The translations under genes were made by a program, and so were the position numbers. Of a DNA stretch of 64,000 nucleotides, positions 1 to 11,793 are shown one piece after another. This stretch comes from Ilex aquifolium. Lineage: Eukaryota > Streptophyta > Magnoliopsida > Aquifoliales > Aquifoliaceae. The stretch spans positions 31,960,492-32,024,491 of the forward strand of contig OX637402.1 in assembly GCA_951799425.1 (NCBI GenBank), written 5' to 3'. Under the pieces are notes generated by a model. The model was not told the DNA's origin. It saw only the letters and a list, made by a program, of their open reading frames with translations, and searched no databases. Position 1 is the first letter of the stretch. The number at the start of each line of letters is the position of its first letter.

Positions 1-472
1 GGAATGAAAAATGGTGTAAATGTTTTGAGAAGTGCAGTTTTATAATTTTTTATGTCCCAGTACCAACTACCAAGGTTTGGAATAGAGTCTGTTGACTCTG
101 GATAAAGGGAATTTTGTTTTATTTTATACAATAATTAGGGTTGATGTCAGGTAGTTCAAAAACAACACAATGCTTCTTTTCTAACCACACCAATGATTCT
201 TTTCCCATAGTTTTATGAAGTAATGAGAACTGCACATCAAGTACGCTTACCATTAAAACTTGTCTAAAAGTACCTTTTAACTTCTTTTTTTTTGCAAACA
301 TGTTTCCACATGGAAAAACATGAGTTTGATCCACGCATTCGTAAATATAATGATGGTTTGAAAAATAAACTATGAAATGTTGTACTTGAACAAATAACTT
401 ACAAAACCATGGTAGGTTGGTAAAAAAAAAGCCCACATATCTTGTCTCAATTGTAATGTGTAACAATCTCAA

Positions 473-636
473 AGGTAGCTCGAGTGGTAATAAGGACGAA
501 CTGTAAATTTAAATATTTTGAGTTCAAACCTTGTCAACTCTTTGGTGTGGATGACTTGCCTTTGACTGAATCGGAGAGAGAATTAATCGATGCGCGGTTA
601 AGTTAACCAAAACACTTCTTACCATTAAAAAAAAAA
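473..636 (+). repeat. tRNA-derived SINE-like repeat
   Basis: It begins with an A-box-like GGTAGCTCGAGTGG. A B-box-like GAGTTCAAACC follows about 50 bases later, as in a tRNA-type polymerase III promoter. The 3' part (GATGACTTGCC ... GAATTAATCG) ends in a run of A. The same 3' part recurs with changes near 26525-26615 and 55334-55410, so this is a dispersed family. No target-site duplication was confirmed. Confidence 0.5.
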
Positions 637-2345
637 TGTAATTCGTAATGTAAATTATAATTTGATTTATTTTTTTGATCGATAACTATCCCACCTTTTA
701 GACTCGTGGTTACAAAGTAAACTCAAATAGGCACTTGCAAAATCATATGCATTGAGTAAATGACTAAAACTCTTTTGCGAATTTAAAATTCAAAATTCAA
801 AATTCAAACGTTGTACCTCTAAATTTTATTCTTAAATTTTTTTCAATTTAAATCTCGAGTCAGATATAAAGTTGTTGCATTGAGTATCTATGGAAACAGT
901 GGCCCGCAGTCCGCCGAGCAGACCCAAATTTCCTGACACGGTCCATTTATTACAGCTCTATGTTACCAATGTTGATTTCCTGACAGGGTCCATTTAATAA
1001 ATTTTTAATCCATTCATAATCATTTCGATACAATGATTTTTGTACCAGTCAAATCTTCATGGAGTCAAGGGTCAGATTTGAATAGTCGATGGTGCTGATA
1101 AGTTGAGAGTGAGCACCACCATACAAGGACAGAAGGTTAGGAAGGTAGGTGAGCAGTGAACGTTGAACTTAGGTTTCTAGACTTTAGAAGAGCCACGCTT
1201 TCATTAAATGGGGCTTAGGAGTTAGGACTACCATCAATGCCTCAAAGTCGCATTTCTTAATCATGTGTGACATTTGTTCAGCCAATATTTAAACCATTTA
1301 TAACGATGAATAATCAAATACGTGTCATATACAACTTATATTTAATCGCATACGTATTAACTTATATAATTGATGGGCCAGTCTTTAGACAATCGACTCA
1401 GTTGGATAAAATCTTTAGATGAAACGTCATCAAATGTAATTAACTAATTATTTTTTAATGCGGTTTGAAGCGTGCGACAACCCCATCATTATTTTACTGT
1501 TACGGATTGCTTGATTTATGGACACATGGATCTGTACCTAGATCTGGAAGTCAAAGAGGTAACAAATAAGACAAAGAGGTTCTAGAGTGAAATGAACAGA
1601 TAGATCGATTCTGATGTCAATTGTTAGAGAGATGGACAGACCTGAAGTTGCTTACCATGAGCCAAGATAAGGACCTTCAATAAACGATATCAATTCTCTA
1701 ATACTGAAAAACTCTGTGCCAAATAATATAAAAGCCCAAATACAATTTTCTTCTTTATCACCAAAACTTATTAAGACTAAACCCGAATTCATTAATGAAG
1801 ATCGTTTCTAGGTTGTTGGACATGATGAGGACCACCTTTTGCCAACTAGGTTGTCCCTTGCCTCTTAAAATTATGGGCTTCGTCGTACTGATGGTTGCAT
1901 TTTAATTAGAGACAGACAAACTTTATTCACATGATTCGTCATACGAGTTTTACAGTTTGGTTGGATTCATTTGGAGACACAGAAACTTTATTCACGTGAT
2001 CCACGTTTTCCTGTTTGCTTTGGAATATATATATTATTATAGTTAATTATCCATTCTTTTTCTGTAGTTAATGCATTCTTTTTGCTTTTTTTTTCCCTCT
2101 TGTATAGTGGCCGGAAGGTCTCGATTAACTTTATTTGATGCATTATTGACTCTAAATCTTACTTGATTCTCCAATAGCAACAACTCTTTTAATTAATATC
2201 GAGATTTTTACTTTATCCAAAACTCATGTTCAGTGCAAACTATAGTTTAATGGACTCAGCTTACAAACATTTCGAAAACAGTGCCCATCGATCCCAACTA
2301 AAACCCAGAAACTTTAGACCAGTTCAGAAATTTTATCTCATTGAA

Positions 2346-2700
2346 GGAGTTGTCTAGGGTACCCAAATTAAAAAAAAATTCGGTACCACACTGACATTTA
2401 TCACTTTTGTGGGTGTTTTTATTATTATTGTGGCACTGAAAGAAAAAGCGATAAAAACAATTATCACAACAATAATAAAAAAACACCCATAAAAATGATA
2501 AATCACTCATAAAAGTGATAAAATTTTTTATACCAATGATAAAAATAATTACCACAACAGTAATAAAAACACTCACAAAAATGATAATTTTTTTTTTTTT
2601 TTTTTATAAAATGACCCACAAAAGTTGTAAAAACACCAATTAGAATAACAAAATTTATCCATCCCGTACCAATTTATTTTTGATACCGTAGTTAAATCCC
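2346..2700. mobile_element. hAT-type MITE, family A, copy 1
   Basis: This is a non-coding element of about 355 bp with imperfect terminal inverted repeats: GGAGTTGTCTAGGGTACC on the left and, read inward, GGGATTTAACTACGGTATC on the right. An exact 8-bp duplication TCATTGAA flanks it at 2338-2345 and 2701-2708, which points to the hAT superfamily. The interior is made of repeated short motifs of the type AAAANTGATAAAAA and CACCCATAAAA. Related copies lie at 14397-14773 and 21478-21794. Confidence 0.75.
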
Positions 2701-3404
2701 TCATTGAATTATAATTTATAACTTGATCAAGTTGGACGATAACTAGTACCAAATTATTTTTCGTAAAGTTTCAAGTCATTGTTCGATACCCTAGGTTTAA
2801 ATAAGAGCAAGGTTTTGTCTGGCTAAGATTAAAGCAAAATCTCCACTTTGTGTGTAAAACATTCAACACTTCAACCTAGCAGTTTATGTAAAATTTGGGT
2901 AAGTTGATATTGCACAAAAGAAGATGTATTCTAGCATATATGATCCTGAGTCACACCCCTCCTAGGCTTATTAGATAAACTAGAGGACAACTTTGATTGG
3001 GTTCTCCTATTTCCAAATCTAGAGGCAAACCATCCAATAACAAGAATCTCAGTAGTAAAAAAAACTTGAAGCACTTGTATATTGTAACCTCATGTTACCC
3101 CATGATTGAAGTAATTAATGGCGGAAGTCGTCTGTTTAATGTACATATTGAAGAGGGGGCCACCAACGAGCGCAACTCCCCAAGAAATATCCAGATAAAT
3201 ATATGATCGTGCTGATATCTGTCCTCCTTGATTCCTCAGCAGGCCCCGTCGGTTTGGGGAATTCAATTGCATATCTTGTCAAATGAGAAACCAAAACATA
3301 GTGATCGAGTTAACATTATAATGCTTGTGGGATTCTGCCATGGTATCAAATACGTATATGTGTGTGTGTGTGTGTTATGCATATACCAAAACCACAAAGG
3401 TAAA

Positions 3405-4210
3405 TCATACCATTTTCAGATTATCAGGGGTCCAGATCGAGATATCTACTCTCTGGAGTTGGAGCAACTCTTTAGCACCTCCCATACTCCATCAACTGAA
3501 GCATGCTTTATAGTCATCCACTCGAGCACATGTGAATTTGCATGCAGAAAGTTGATAAAATTCAGTTCCTGTCTAACACCAGAGATTCAAGCTATTTTAA
3601 CAACCCGCAGCTGGTTAAATGAGCAAATCTGAAAATCTTCTCCGAAAATGCTTGCAACTGATTGCAATTTTGAAATTGTTTCAAATGTAGCTCCAACAAA
3701 CGAGAACCATAGGGGCAGGAAACCTTCAACCAAGCAAAAGTTGGAGACGTGGAAAATCATCATAATATGCAAGTCAAAGGACTCATATTGTAAGTTCACA
3801 TGATTTTTGTATGTATGTAACAGGGAGAAGCTCATCAACATCTCAAGCTCTTGTAGGTTAGGGGAACTTTTAATAAGACAAAAAGTTGCCAAACTCTCCT
3901 CCATGTCATTGAGATTTATATGCATAGAAAGGTAAATTCAGCTCGATACATGGTGTAGGCAGCCTTTCTGGAACCATACCAGCAGCCAAATGCTATACCA
4001 ATGAAAGATACAGTGAGAGGACATGATCAACAATGTTCACAAGCTTATTTTTCATGAGTTCCAATCTTGCGAAGAGTGTGGAAGGGTGACCCAATTATAT
4101 CTCCACCTGCTCGACAATACACTTATCCTCACTGCATCCCTAAGTGACAAATCTGACAAAATTTTCTCTATAATATGCCCCAGTAAGTTGCTGATTTTGC
4201 CCCTCTCCAT
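3405..4210 (-). pseudogene. F-box/FBD/LRR protein pseudogene (At1g13570-like)
   Basis: F-box/FBD/LRR proteins are substrate receptors of SCF ubiquitin ligases. Reading down the minus strand from an ATG at 4210, the first stretch is a clear F-box: ISNLLGHIIEKILSDLSLRD, then AVRISVLSSRWRYNWVTLP. A frameshift near 4060 leads to a segment containing LMKNKLVNIVDHVLSL. The LRR middle, roughly 150-200 residues in the family, is missing. The C-terminal part resumes near 3995 as HLAAGMVPERLPTP, then HINLNDMEESLATFCLIKSS and PNLQELEM, then FNQLRVVKIA. An in-frame TGA near 3590 follows, although the match continues beyond it (ISGVRQELNFINFLHANS). Another frameshift near 3455 precedes ELLQLQRVDISIWTPDNLK. 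Several independent lesions make this a dead copy. Confidence 0.8.
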
Positions 4211-5239
4211 TTCCACACTACAGGGGACCTTGGCCAGTTCTTTTTTCTTCTACAATGTGTACTAAAGAAAGATTACAATTCACAGGGATTAGAGAAAATC
4301 ATGTCTGTTAGTATGTAAATCACACAAGCATGCACACGCACACGCACACAGAGACACAGAGGAGAGAGAGATGATGATGATGTGTCAGCAGTAAATGCTT
4401 GCTATGGAAATTTCTTGTAAACACAGTTTTTTCGTCACTAGCAATTTCATTGTAGATTTTTTTCAATTCATTTAAATACACATGGGAAATGAAGAAGGGA
4501 TCGACAGAATCAAAATGTTATTGAAAAATGAGGGAACAAAGCGTTTACCCAAACACTAGGGTTCACTGCATAAATATTAAACAACTTGCCATACACAACA
4601 TATTCATGCATTAGACATCCATTTCTACTGCTTAAGGCATGAACTTTTAGGTCTCCTTGTACTACTGGTGATGAACTTACTCTAGAAACTTTAAACTGGC
4701 ACAATTAAACAAGATGCATTCCCAGTTGTTTATTTTAGAAAATGTGACACAGATGCAATTAGCATCATCGCATAGTCCTTAGTTTTAACCCCACAGCCAC
4801 TAAAGCACATGCTAACTGAGGTACCATGGGAGATACATTTTGAGCTGCTGCTGGTAATAGTAGTTCTGACAGCAATTATGTACTAAGGGGGTAAATTAGG
4901 AGGCAAAGAGCACTCCAAATTCAGGGAACCCAACACCACTTCCCCAATTCCCTCAAAAAGACAAAAAAGAACGAAAGAAAGGATGGTTTCACATAAAGTG
5001 GACTCCGTATGAATACTTCTGGCCTTATGGTAAGAGGAATAGAGATGTAGATAAAACAGAATGATGGTTTTGTAAAGCTTTGACATTGAACTAAAACTAA
5101 CGCTGACTTGATCCATTTGAATGATGTGTTCTATTTTGCAACTCTGTGCACCAATGATGATAAGCAGGAAAAAGCACTCTGCAGTTCCAACTTCCAAGAA
5201 GGTGGTGAAATTGTTAACAGATTATTTCAAATCGGATTT
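4211..5239. other. Stretch with no recognised gene
   Basis: It lies between the F-box pseudogene and the unidentified minus-strand gene. A short CA/GA-rich simple repeat occurs near 4328-4378. The minus-strand open frames here (for example 4510-4704 and 4883-5197) have no recognised family and no convincing splice context. They may belong to the 3' part of the upstream minus-strand transcript. Confidence 0.4.
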
Positions 5240-7000
5240 ACAGAAATGATCAGCATGTTTAACTCTGCATCACAGTCCAAAGGCAAATGATCCACTGAAA
5301 GCTTGGTCACTGAAGGGAAGCCTTACAGCAGGGCCGGCCCAACCTCATTGTAGGTAAAACTTGGGCTTTAGGCCCCACAATTTGAGAAGACCCCACAATT
5401 TGAGTTATATAATTAACCCACATTAAAATTTTAACTTTACAAAAATTTTAAGTCCTATAAATAGGCCTCAAAAAATTTAAGTTCAATCAAAATTTTTAAT
5501 TTCAATAATTTGGACTCATGATTCAACATATAATATTATAAAATTAAAAATCAAAAGTTAAAAAAAAAACTAAACGTATAAAAAATTTACTCAAAAGTCA
5601 AGTTATATTTACCTCATATTTACTCTCTTCTAGTAAAAAAATAAAAATAAAAGTTAAAACATCTCTATCGACAACACTGATTCTTCCTCTATCACACACA
5701 CATATAATAAATAAAAAATAAATTAATTTTTAATAAAATTTTAATATTAAAAATAAAAGGCCTCATTTGATATTATCCTTTTAGGCTTCAAAATGCTTTG
5801 AGCCGCCCCTGCCTTCCAGAATCAAAATATCCTGGAGCATTGCTGCTGTGGGGGAAAATAGAACTTTGACCAAACTAATAAATTCAGAGTAAATTTAAAG
5901 AAATAACGTTGGAATTATAATTTGTTTAGAATAAACAAAACACATATATATGTGGTTCGGCACACCGTACCTACATCCACAGACCAAAAAGAATGTATCG
6001 ATGTATTATTATCTTGTAATATGGTAATTGGTAACATCGAACCCAAACTTATATTTAGGGAGAAAAACTAATAAGATAAGATAAAATAAATCACCTATGC
6101 TTACCCCAAATAAATCCTATCACATGCCTAATAAACTCAGTCACATTACATTAGCATAGAAAACTTTCAATTTGTTTATCCGATATGGGTTTTTCACATC
6201 TGATTTCCCAACACATAACTATAACCCTTTGATGTATCTCCACAACATATCGTTCTTAATGCAGAAATCAAATTGTTAATTTTCCTGATAAACAGCAAAA
6301 ATGGCTACATGGACAAATTCCCATAGAATACTTTAGTAAACAAAGGGAAAAACTGCTACATTTACCTATTCTTCAACCTAGAGGTAGAAGATGACCTGGA
6401 TTCACCATTCTCCGATGTCACAGTTGAACAAGTAAACTATCTACAGCTGGATAAAATCAACAACTAAGTAGTTTTGTACATAACAACGTGTGACATTCTT
6501 GAATTGATTACTACAATATCAAATAAATTATAGTTGACCAGCAACTTGACAATAAGATGAGCGCTGCGCATAGTAGTCTTTGTAACCTAAAAAGGCCAAC
6601 TGTTCAACAAAATCATTTGATTTCTCAAACAACAGCGGATAAGAGAAATATTTACAGTATTTCATCACGAAAAAGGATCAATCATCGAAGTCTAATTCGA
6701 CATAGTTACATAAGAAACTGAATAATTTTGAAGTTCCACTTTGCAAAAAAGAAAGGGCTTTTTGAAAATAAAGTATATCCCTTTTTTTCATTACTGTGCT
6801 TTGCCTGAGAAAGAAATTGATAGAAGACAATTGATATAGAAGAAAAGATGAAAAAAAAGTCGTGAATAAAGGTTTACGTACAGCAAAAGACAATGAGCTG
6901 CCGAGGATGAGACCTTTCTTCTTCTTCTTAGACCATCGACCACCGCCGTGCCTATATTGGAGAGGAAATTAACGGACGCTGGGTTCAAGAGAGAGAGAGA
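5240..7000 (-). CDS. Unrecognised multi-exon gene or remnant, interrupted by a hAT element
   Basis: I do not recognise this gene. Reading the minus strand downward, there is a TATATA box near 7018-7025 and a pyrimidine-rich leader. Next comes an exon-like open stretch near 6895-6960 that reads GGGRWSKKKKKGLILGSSLS and ends in a good donor, but has no ATG in frame. Near 6490-6670 an open stretch starts MKYCKYFSYPLLFEKSNDFV and contains GYKDYYAQRSSYCQVAG. Near 6375-6435 an exon reads TSENGESRSSSTSRLKN and ends in a donor AG|GTAAAT. Its phase fits an acceptor near 5851 after CCCCCACAG, giving SNAPGYFDSGR. There the reading is broken by the element at 5329-5811. Beyond the element the same frame continues LPFSDQAFSGSFAFGL and stops. 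The composition looks coding, but exon linkage and the start are uncertain. Confidence 0.35.
5329..5811. mobile_element. hAT-type non-autonomous element, CAGGGCCGGCCC family, copy 1
   Basis: The left end is CAGGGCCGGCCC and the right end is GCCGCCCCTG, forming short terminal inverted repeats. An 8-bp duplication CCTTACAG / CCTTCCAG flanks it (5321-5328 and 5812-5819, one mismatch), as expected for hAT elements. The interior is AT-rich and non-coding. It sits inside an exon-like open stretch of the minus-strand gene. A larger relative with the same ends lies at 32842-33630. Confidence 0.75.
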
Positions 7001-7029
7001 GAGTGTGTGAGCCCCTATATATTGGTACT

Positions 7030-8250
7030 ACACTGGACTTTCAGGCCATAGAATAGAAGTTCGTAGTTTTTGGGACCCAAACATAATAATGTGTAGATTA
7101 ATTTATTTTCAAAAACACCCCTTCAAATTCATAAATTCTTCTTTAGCCTATTAATGTCATTAAATGGGTAAAGTATGACTCAAGAAACTATTTTGCTTGT
7201 GATTTCGTCTAATATTTCATGATTTGAAAAATAGAAAACCTAATTAGGGCCTACGTTAAAAAAATACAAGATCAAGATGGTTTTGAACATTACAAGTGGC
7301 ATAATAGGAATTAATATGTGGACATTTTTGACATTTAATAGTCTTAGCAAGATACGACGCGACATGTGATTTCATTTCACACATGCTTCTTCTTATCAAC
7401 GTGTGAAAACATTAGTTCAGATGAGTTCCTGATTTTACAAGAAATGACACAAAGACCTATGAATTAATGTAGGAAACCCTCCATAATCCCAACACCAATC
7501 CTACAAGTAACCGCAATTTCTAAGAGTAGGTTTTGAATTATCATCTTGACGTCATATTATACCATGAGATGTGTTTGGGTGGTTGGATGGACATCTTCAA
7601 ATCCAGTTCAAGTCACGGTAAACAGTTGTAGAACTCGAAAGACGACAAACAGAGTTCGAAGGAATAGTCGATACAAATCTGAAAATCTTAAAAAGACAAG
7701 AATGACTTGCTTTTAAGGAGTGTGAGAAGGGTTTTGTTATATGTAAATCAACCTCTAAGGGTTTTGTTATAACCCAATATGATAATGTTACGATATACTC
7801 AATCTAGAGTTTAGTAATTGGCATTGAAAACATGGCATTTATGTTGTTTGAAATTGCCTATTTATCAAGTTTTTTACCAAATTTTTGATCTGTAATATTA
7901 ATGAGATCCACTTATTTAATGGTGAAAATTGTGTCACATCACTTGAGATAAAAATCTTGGTCAACATAACATTGTTGTTTTGTTCGTGAAATCGACTACT
8001 AATATTTTAAATTTTCACAATTATTTACTCCAATTAAAGTCAACATTTAAAATTTTGCATGATCAAGTGAATCTGGATCAGGGTGGTCCTTTTCAAGTTT
8101 GATTTTAAGTTGTTCATATTGTCAATAACACCCAAACCTAACTCCTGGAGAAAGTGGAAATCAAATGAGACACAAGAAATTGAGATATCCTTATTTGCTT
8201 GACTTTTTCTTCCATATCTCCACCGCCTAAAGTACAGTTTTTCCGTATAT
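7030..8250. other. Intergenic region upstream of the 5-phosphatase gene
   Basis: It is AT-rich with no recognised coding stretch. A GA dinucleotide run lies at about 6988-7003. A degraded SINE-like segment with GAGTTCGAA and GTCGATACAAATC motifs lies near 7570-7770. The right part should hold the promoter of the plus-strand 5-phosphatase gene; GTATATATGG near 8244-8252 is a possible TATA box. Confidence 0.4.
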
Positions 8251-8574
8251 ATGGAAACAAAACGTCAAAGTTTATCAAGTCTCCTCTCTCTCACTATTTC
8301 ATTGAAGTTTCTGCTGATCACACAACTGTTCTTTTGTCATTCAAATACCAAGAGTCGGCTGGGGTTGATTGAAGTTTCTAAATCTCTATCAGAAGAATGG
8401 GAAATCTCTGCAGTACTATATTTGCTGGTAAAGGGTATTGTTCACTTCTTTCTTTTTTCCAAGTTTTGAAGCATATAGCTAGCTTCTTGTTCTTGCTATT
8501 CTTGCTGGTAATACCATTGATGGAGATTTAGAATTCAAAATGACTTGGGTTTGTTGAGGTTTAACAGAAGAAAA

Positions 8575-11500
8575 ATGAAGGCGAAGCGAAAACTACTGGC
8601 TGTGGCTAACAATGAAACTGCAACACATGAGGGGATCAAGACTGTTGGAGTTGATAATCGTTGCGATTTCTCCAGCAGTTCAGATGTTTGCATTTGCATA
8701 GTGACTTGGAACATGAATGGACAGGTGACTGTTTGATTCTCATTTACGGGTCTTTTGTAGTAAATCTACCATGGTTTAAAGCATCGGTCGATCTGAACAC
8801 GACTAGCTAGGCTGAGTGATCATATCCCATTTCACACTTTCTGTTCTTCACTCAACTCGTGAATGATTACCACATGGTCTCGGTCTCTGGCCATGGCTAA
8901 CTTTGCATGTTCTTCTATCTAGTATGTCCTTTCTCCTTTGTAATACCGTGATTGACATACAGTGTCTCAGTGGTTTACAATCTTAGTTACAAGTTGATGA
9001 CATTGGCACCTATAGCAATAGAAGCTTTTTTTTGGACCAAATCTGCTGTTTATATTGATTTCTTGTGTGATAATAAAGGTCTGTTATGAAGATATAGAGA
9101 AGCTGGTTGGCAGAGAAGGGAAGATTGATCTGCTGGTGATTGGTCTGCAAGAGGTGCCAAGGGACAACATTTCTCAATTATTGCAGAAGGCTCTGGTTGA
9201 TACCCACATGTAAGGGACCATTTCTCTTTCTTCTTTGGTTCTGTTTACTTTTTTCCCAGTTGTTTCTCTTTGGATTTCAAGTTGATGGATTTGTGGTGCT
9301 CACTTTTAAGATTTTCTATTTATGTAAGCACAGCCAATTACGATTTTTTGGATGAAACCTGTTGAGATGTCGAATGAGTCTCACATCGATTGGTGATGAG
9401 GGGATCCTGAGCCATATAAGTGAGCGAGTCACCCCACCTGCTAGGTACGCCTTTTGGGTTGGAAACCCATGCCCAACAAGGCCTTAACTTGATGGGTGCA
9501 CATTAGCCATCAAGGTTGGAAGTATTTTCAGTTCATTCATGAAACTTAAAACTAGCTGGAAGAATCAAGAAAACTCCATTTATATATGATATGGACCCTT
9601 CACTCACAGAAGACAATTTATATCACCATCAACCATGACAGGTCATATATTCCTATCTGTTCTGCAACAAATGGAATCGGGTGTTGGGATATTATATGTG
9701 GGAATCTGTATAGAAGAAAAAGGAAGTAAAAGCGTTATGAATGAACTCGCTATTTATGGGGCATGTTTGGATGGTTTTGGGGGGAGGGATTAGATTGGTT
9801 TTATCCTTTCAAACTCAATCTCCATCTTTGTGTATATAGGATTCATAGATGAATTATATCTATAACCATGTTTGATAAGTAACATATACATATGTGAGAC
9901 ATACGAATTTATCACTATTATCACCATACATTTGTCTTGTAAATAATTATATTGTCCATTGGTCAATCCAATCCAAACTCGTGTTTATTTAATTACATAG
10001 AGGAGTAATGAGGGGTTGGGATGTAATTTGGTAAATAGAATATTTTATTAGGAGTAGAGAGGCCATTTGACACAGTTAACCTAGACTAACGTATATGAAA
10101 CCCACCCATCTCTGGTTTGTCCAACCCCATGTATGTGGGTTTAATGCATCGGGCCACTTACGGGTAAGATATGAATCCTGAATTTAAAAGTGTCAACCAA
10201 ACACAGAATTTTGGGGTCTATCGAACTATTTTTCTTAAACTCCCCCTTCCAAACCCGATAGACAAATAGGCCATGATGTTCAAGTAATGAAGCTATTCCA
10301 TTAAAAAGTTGCCTCTAAATTCAACAATTTGACTTTTTTGGAATTGTACAAACCCAATCTGATTGTTACTGTGTCTTGTTTAATTTTCCATGGCAAATTT
10401 GAAGTCTGCTAGGAAAAGCTGTCATGCAATCACTGCAGTTGTATGTGTATGGACCAAAGAACTCAGACTTGTTCATCAGAGGTAAGCCTTTATTTTCTAC
10501 ATTTTCGTTTCATATTTAGCTAAGGTTTGAGATATATAGATGCATCACTGTCTATTTATCTGAATTCATGGTCTGTAGAGCTAAAGGTGGACAAGCATGC
10601 TGTTGGGGGCTTTGGAGGATTAATTAGGAGAAAGAAAGGGGCTGTGGCTGTGAGAATTAATTACAAAGGGATCCACATGGTGTTCATCTCTTGCCATCTC
10701 TCTGGTAAGTCCATTCATATTGTTCACTTGTTCAATCCTTTTCAAATTCTGGAAAAAAGCCCAGATAGCAGAAGAATCATCAGAAGGATTTGTTACTATA
10801 TATCTCCTGTCTATGTTTCGATAGTCGGATCAAGCTGAAAATAATTACAGCAAAAAACACAACGAACAATTTCTGAACTATTTTTGAGCTTCTGTGTATA
10901 ATAACTATTCCTTTTGTCCCCCTGTATATGCAGCTCATGCTCACAATGTAGAAGAGAGGAATGCTCAAAGCAGACACATATCACACTCACTCTTCTCCAA
11001 GAACAGGAACCCCTATGCCAGGTCTGCCCAAATTACTGTATGGTTAGGAGATCTTAACTACAGATTACAAGGGATCAATACATTCCCGGCCCGAAATCTA
11101 ATAAAGAATAACCTTCACCAAGTAAGTTCAACATATTTCAGAGGTTATAGACAATACTAGTTGCAAAATTTCTAAGGGAACTGTGTTAAGTGGATTTTGC
11201 TGCATTTTCTTTGACCACTGTAGTTACTCACCAGCAAAGATCAGCTTTTACAAGAGGCTGAAAGAGGGCAAATTTTCAATGGATACTGTGAGGGAACTTT
11301 GGCATTCAAACCAACATACAAATATGATGTAGGAAGCAGTGACTATGATACAAGTTACAAGGTATCCTCTGTCTTCCTTATTCCTCCCAAAAAAAAAAAA
11401 AAACAATATGGCGATTATACAGTCGGGAGATTATATATTAAATATATCCTCCGGTGTACTTTTTCTCAATTTCGTCCAATGTAGATTATCCGCAGTGTAA

Positions 11501-11793
11501 GGGTGTGAGACTCGCCATGGTGGTTGATAATTCAGACTAATTTTTTTCCATGCTAGTGTATGTATTGTCCTGTTTTCAAGTTGATCTACACTAAATTTGC
11601 TTCCATACATATTTCCTCTTCACAGGTTCGGGTACCATCATGGACAGACAGAATTTTGTTCAAGATAGATGATCTGGATGAGATCGATGCAACGTTGCAC
11701 TCTTATGAATCTATGGACCTAATCGACAGTTCCGACCATAAACCAGTGAAAGCACACCTCTGCTTAAAAGTTAATAAAACAGTCAAGCAATGA
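8575..11793 (+). CDS. IP5P11: Inositol polyphosphate 5-phosphatase, 5PTASE11 type
   Basis: This type of enzyme removes the 5-phosphate from phosphoinositides and is a magnesium-dependent EEP-fold hydrolase. Seven exons join in phase: 8575-8724, 9079-9209, 10405-10481, 10579-10704, 10934-11121, 11224-11361 and 11626-11793, giving 325 residues. Visible motifs are TWNMNG (around residue 44), GLQEVP (72-77, with the metal-binding Glu), WLGDLNYR (198-205), PSWTDRILF (274-282) and SDHKPV (306-311). The small size, the lack of extra N-terminal domains and FKPTYKYDVGSSDYD match Arabidopsis 5PTASE11 as I remember it (about 330 residues). The ATG at 8575 is the first in frame. All introns are GT-AG. 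Nothing looks broken. Intron 2, the longest (about 1.2 kb), holds an LTR-like repeat. Confidence 0.9.
9360..9478 (+). mobile_element. Possible solo LTR of a TRIM-like retroelement
   Basis: A 119-bp segment in intron 2 of the 5-phosphatase gene starts TGTTGAGATGTC and ends CCCAACA. It contains GAGTCTCACATCG, an ATATAAG box and CCTTTTGGGTTGGAAACCC, an arrangement common in short plant LTRs. No clear 5-bp target duplication is visible, so the boundaries are approximate. Confidence 0.35.

Larger units (their letters stand above)
1..3404. other. Gene-free left end of the window
   Basis: I see no open frame here that resembles a protein family. The stretch is AT-rich and holds a SINE-like repeat near 473-636 and a hAT-type MITE at 2346-2700. 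The rest shows no clear coding or RNA signal. The short open frames present are in low-complexity DNA or inside the MITE. Confidence 0.6.
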
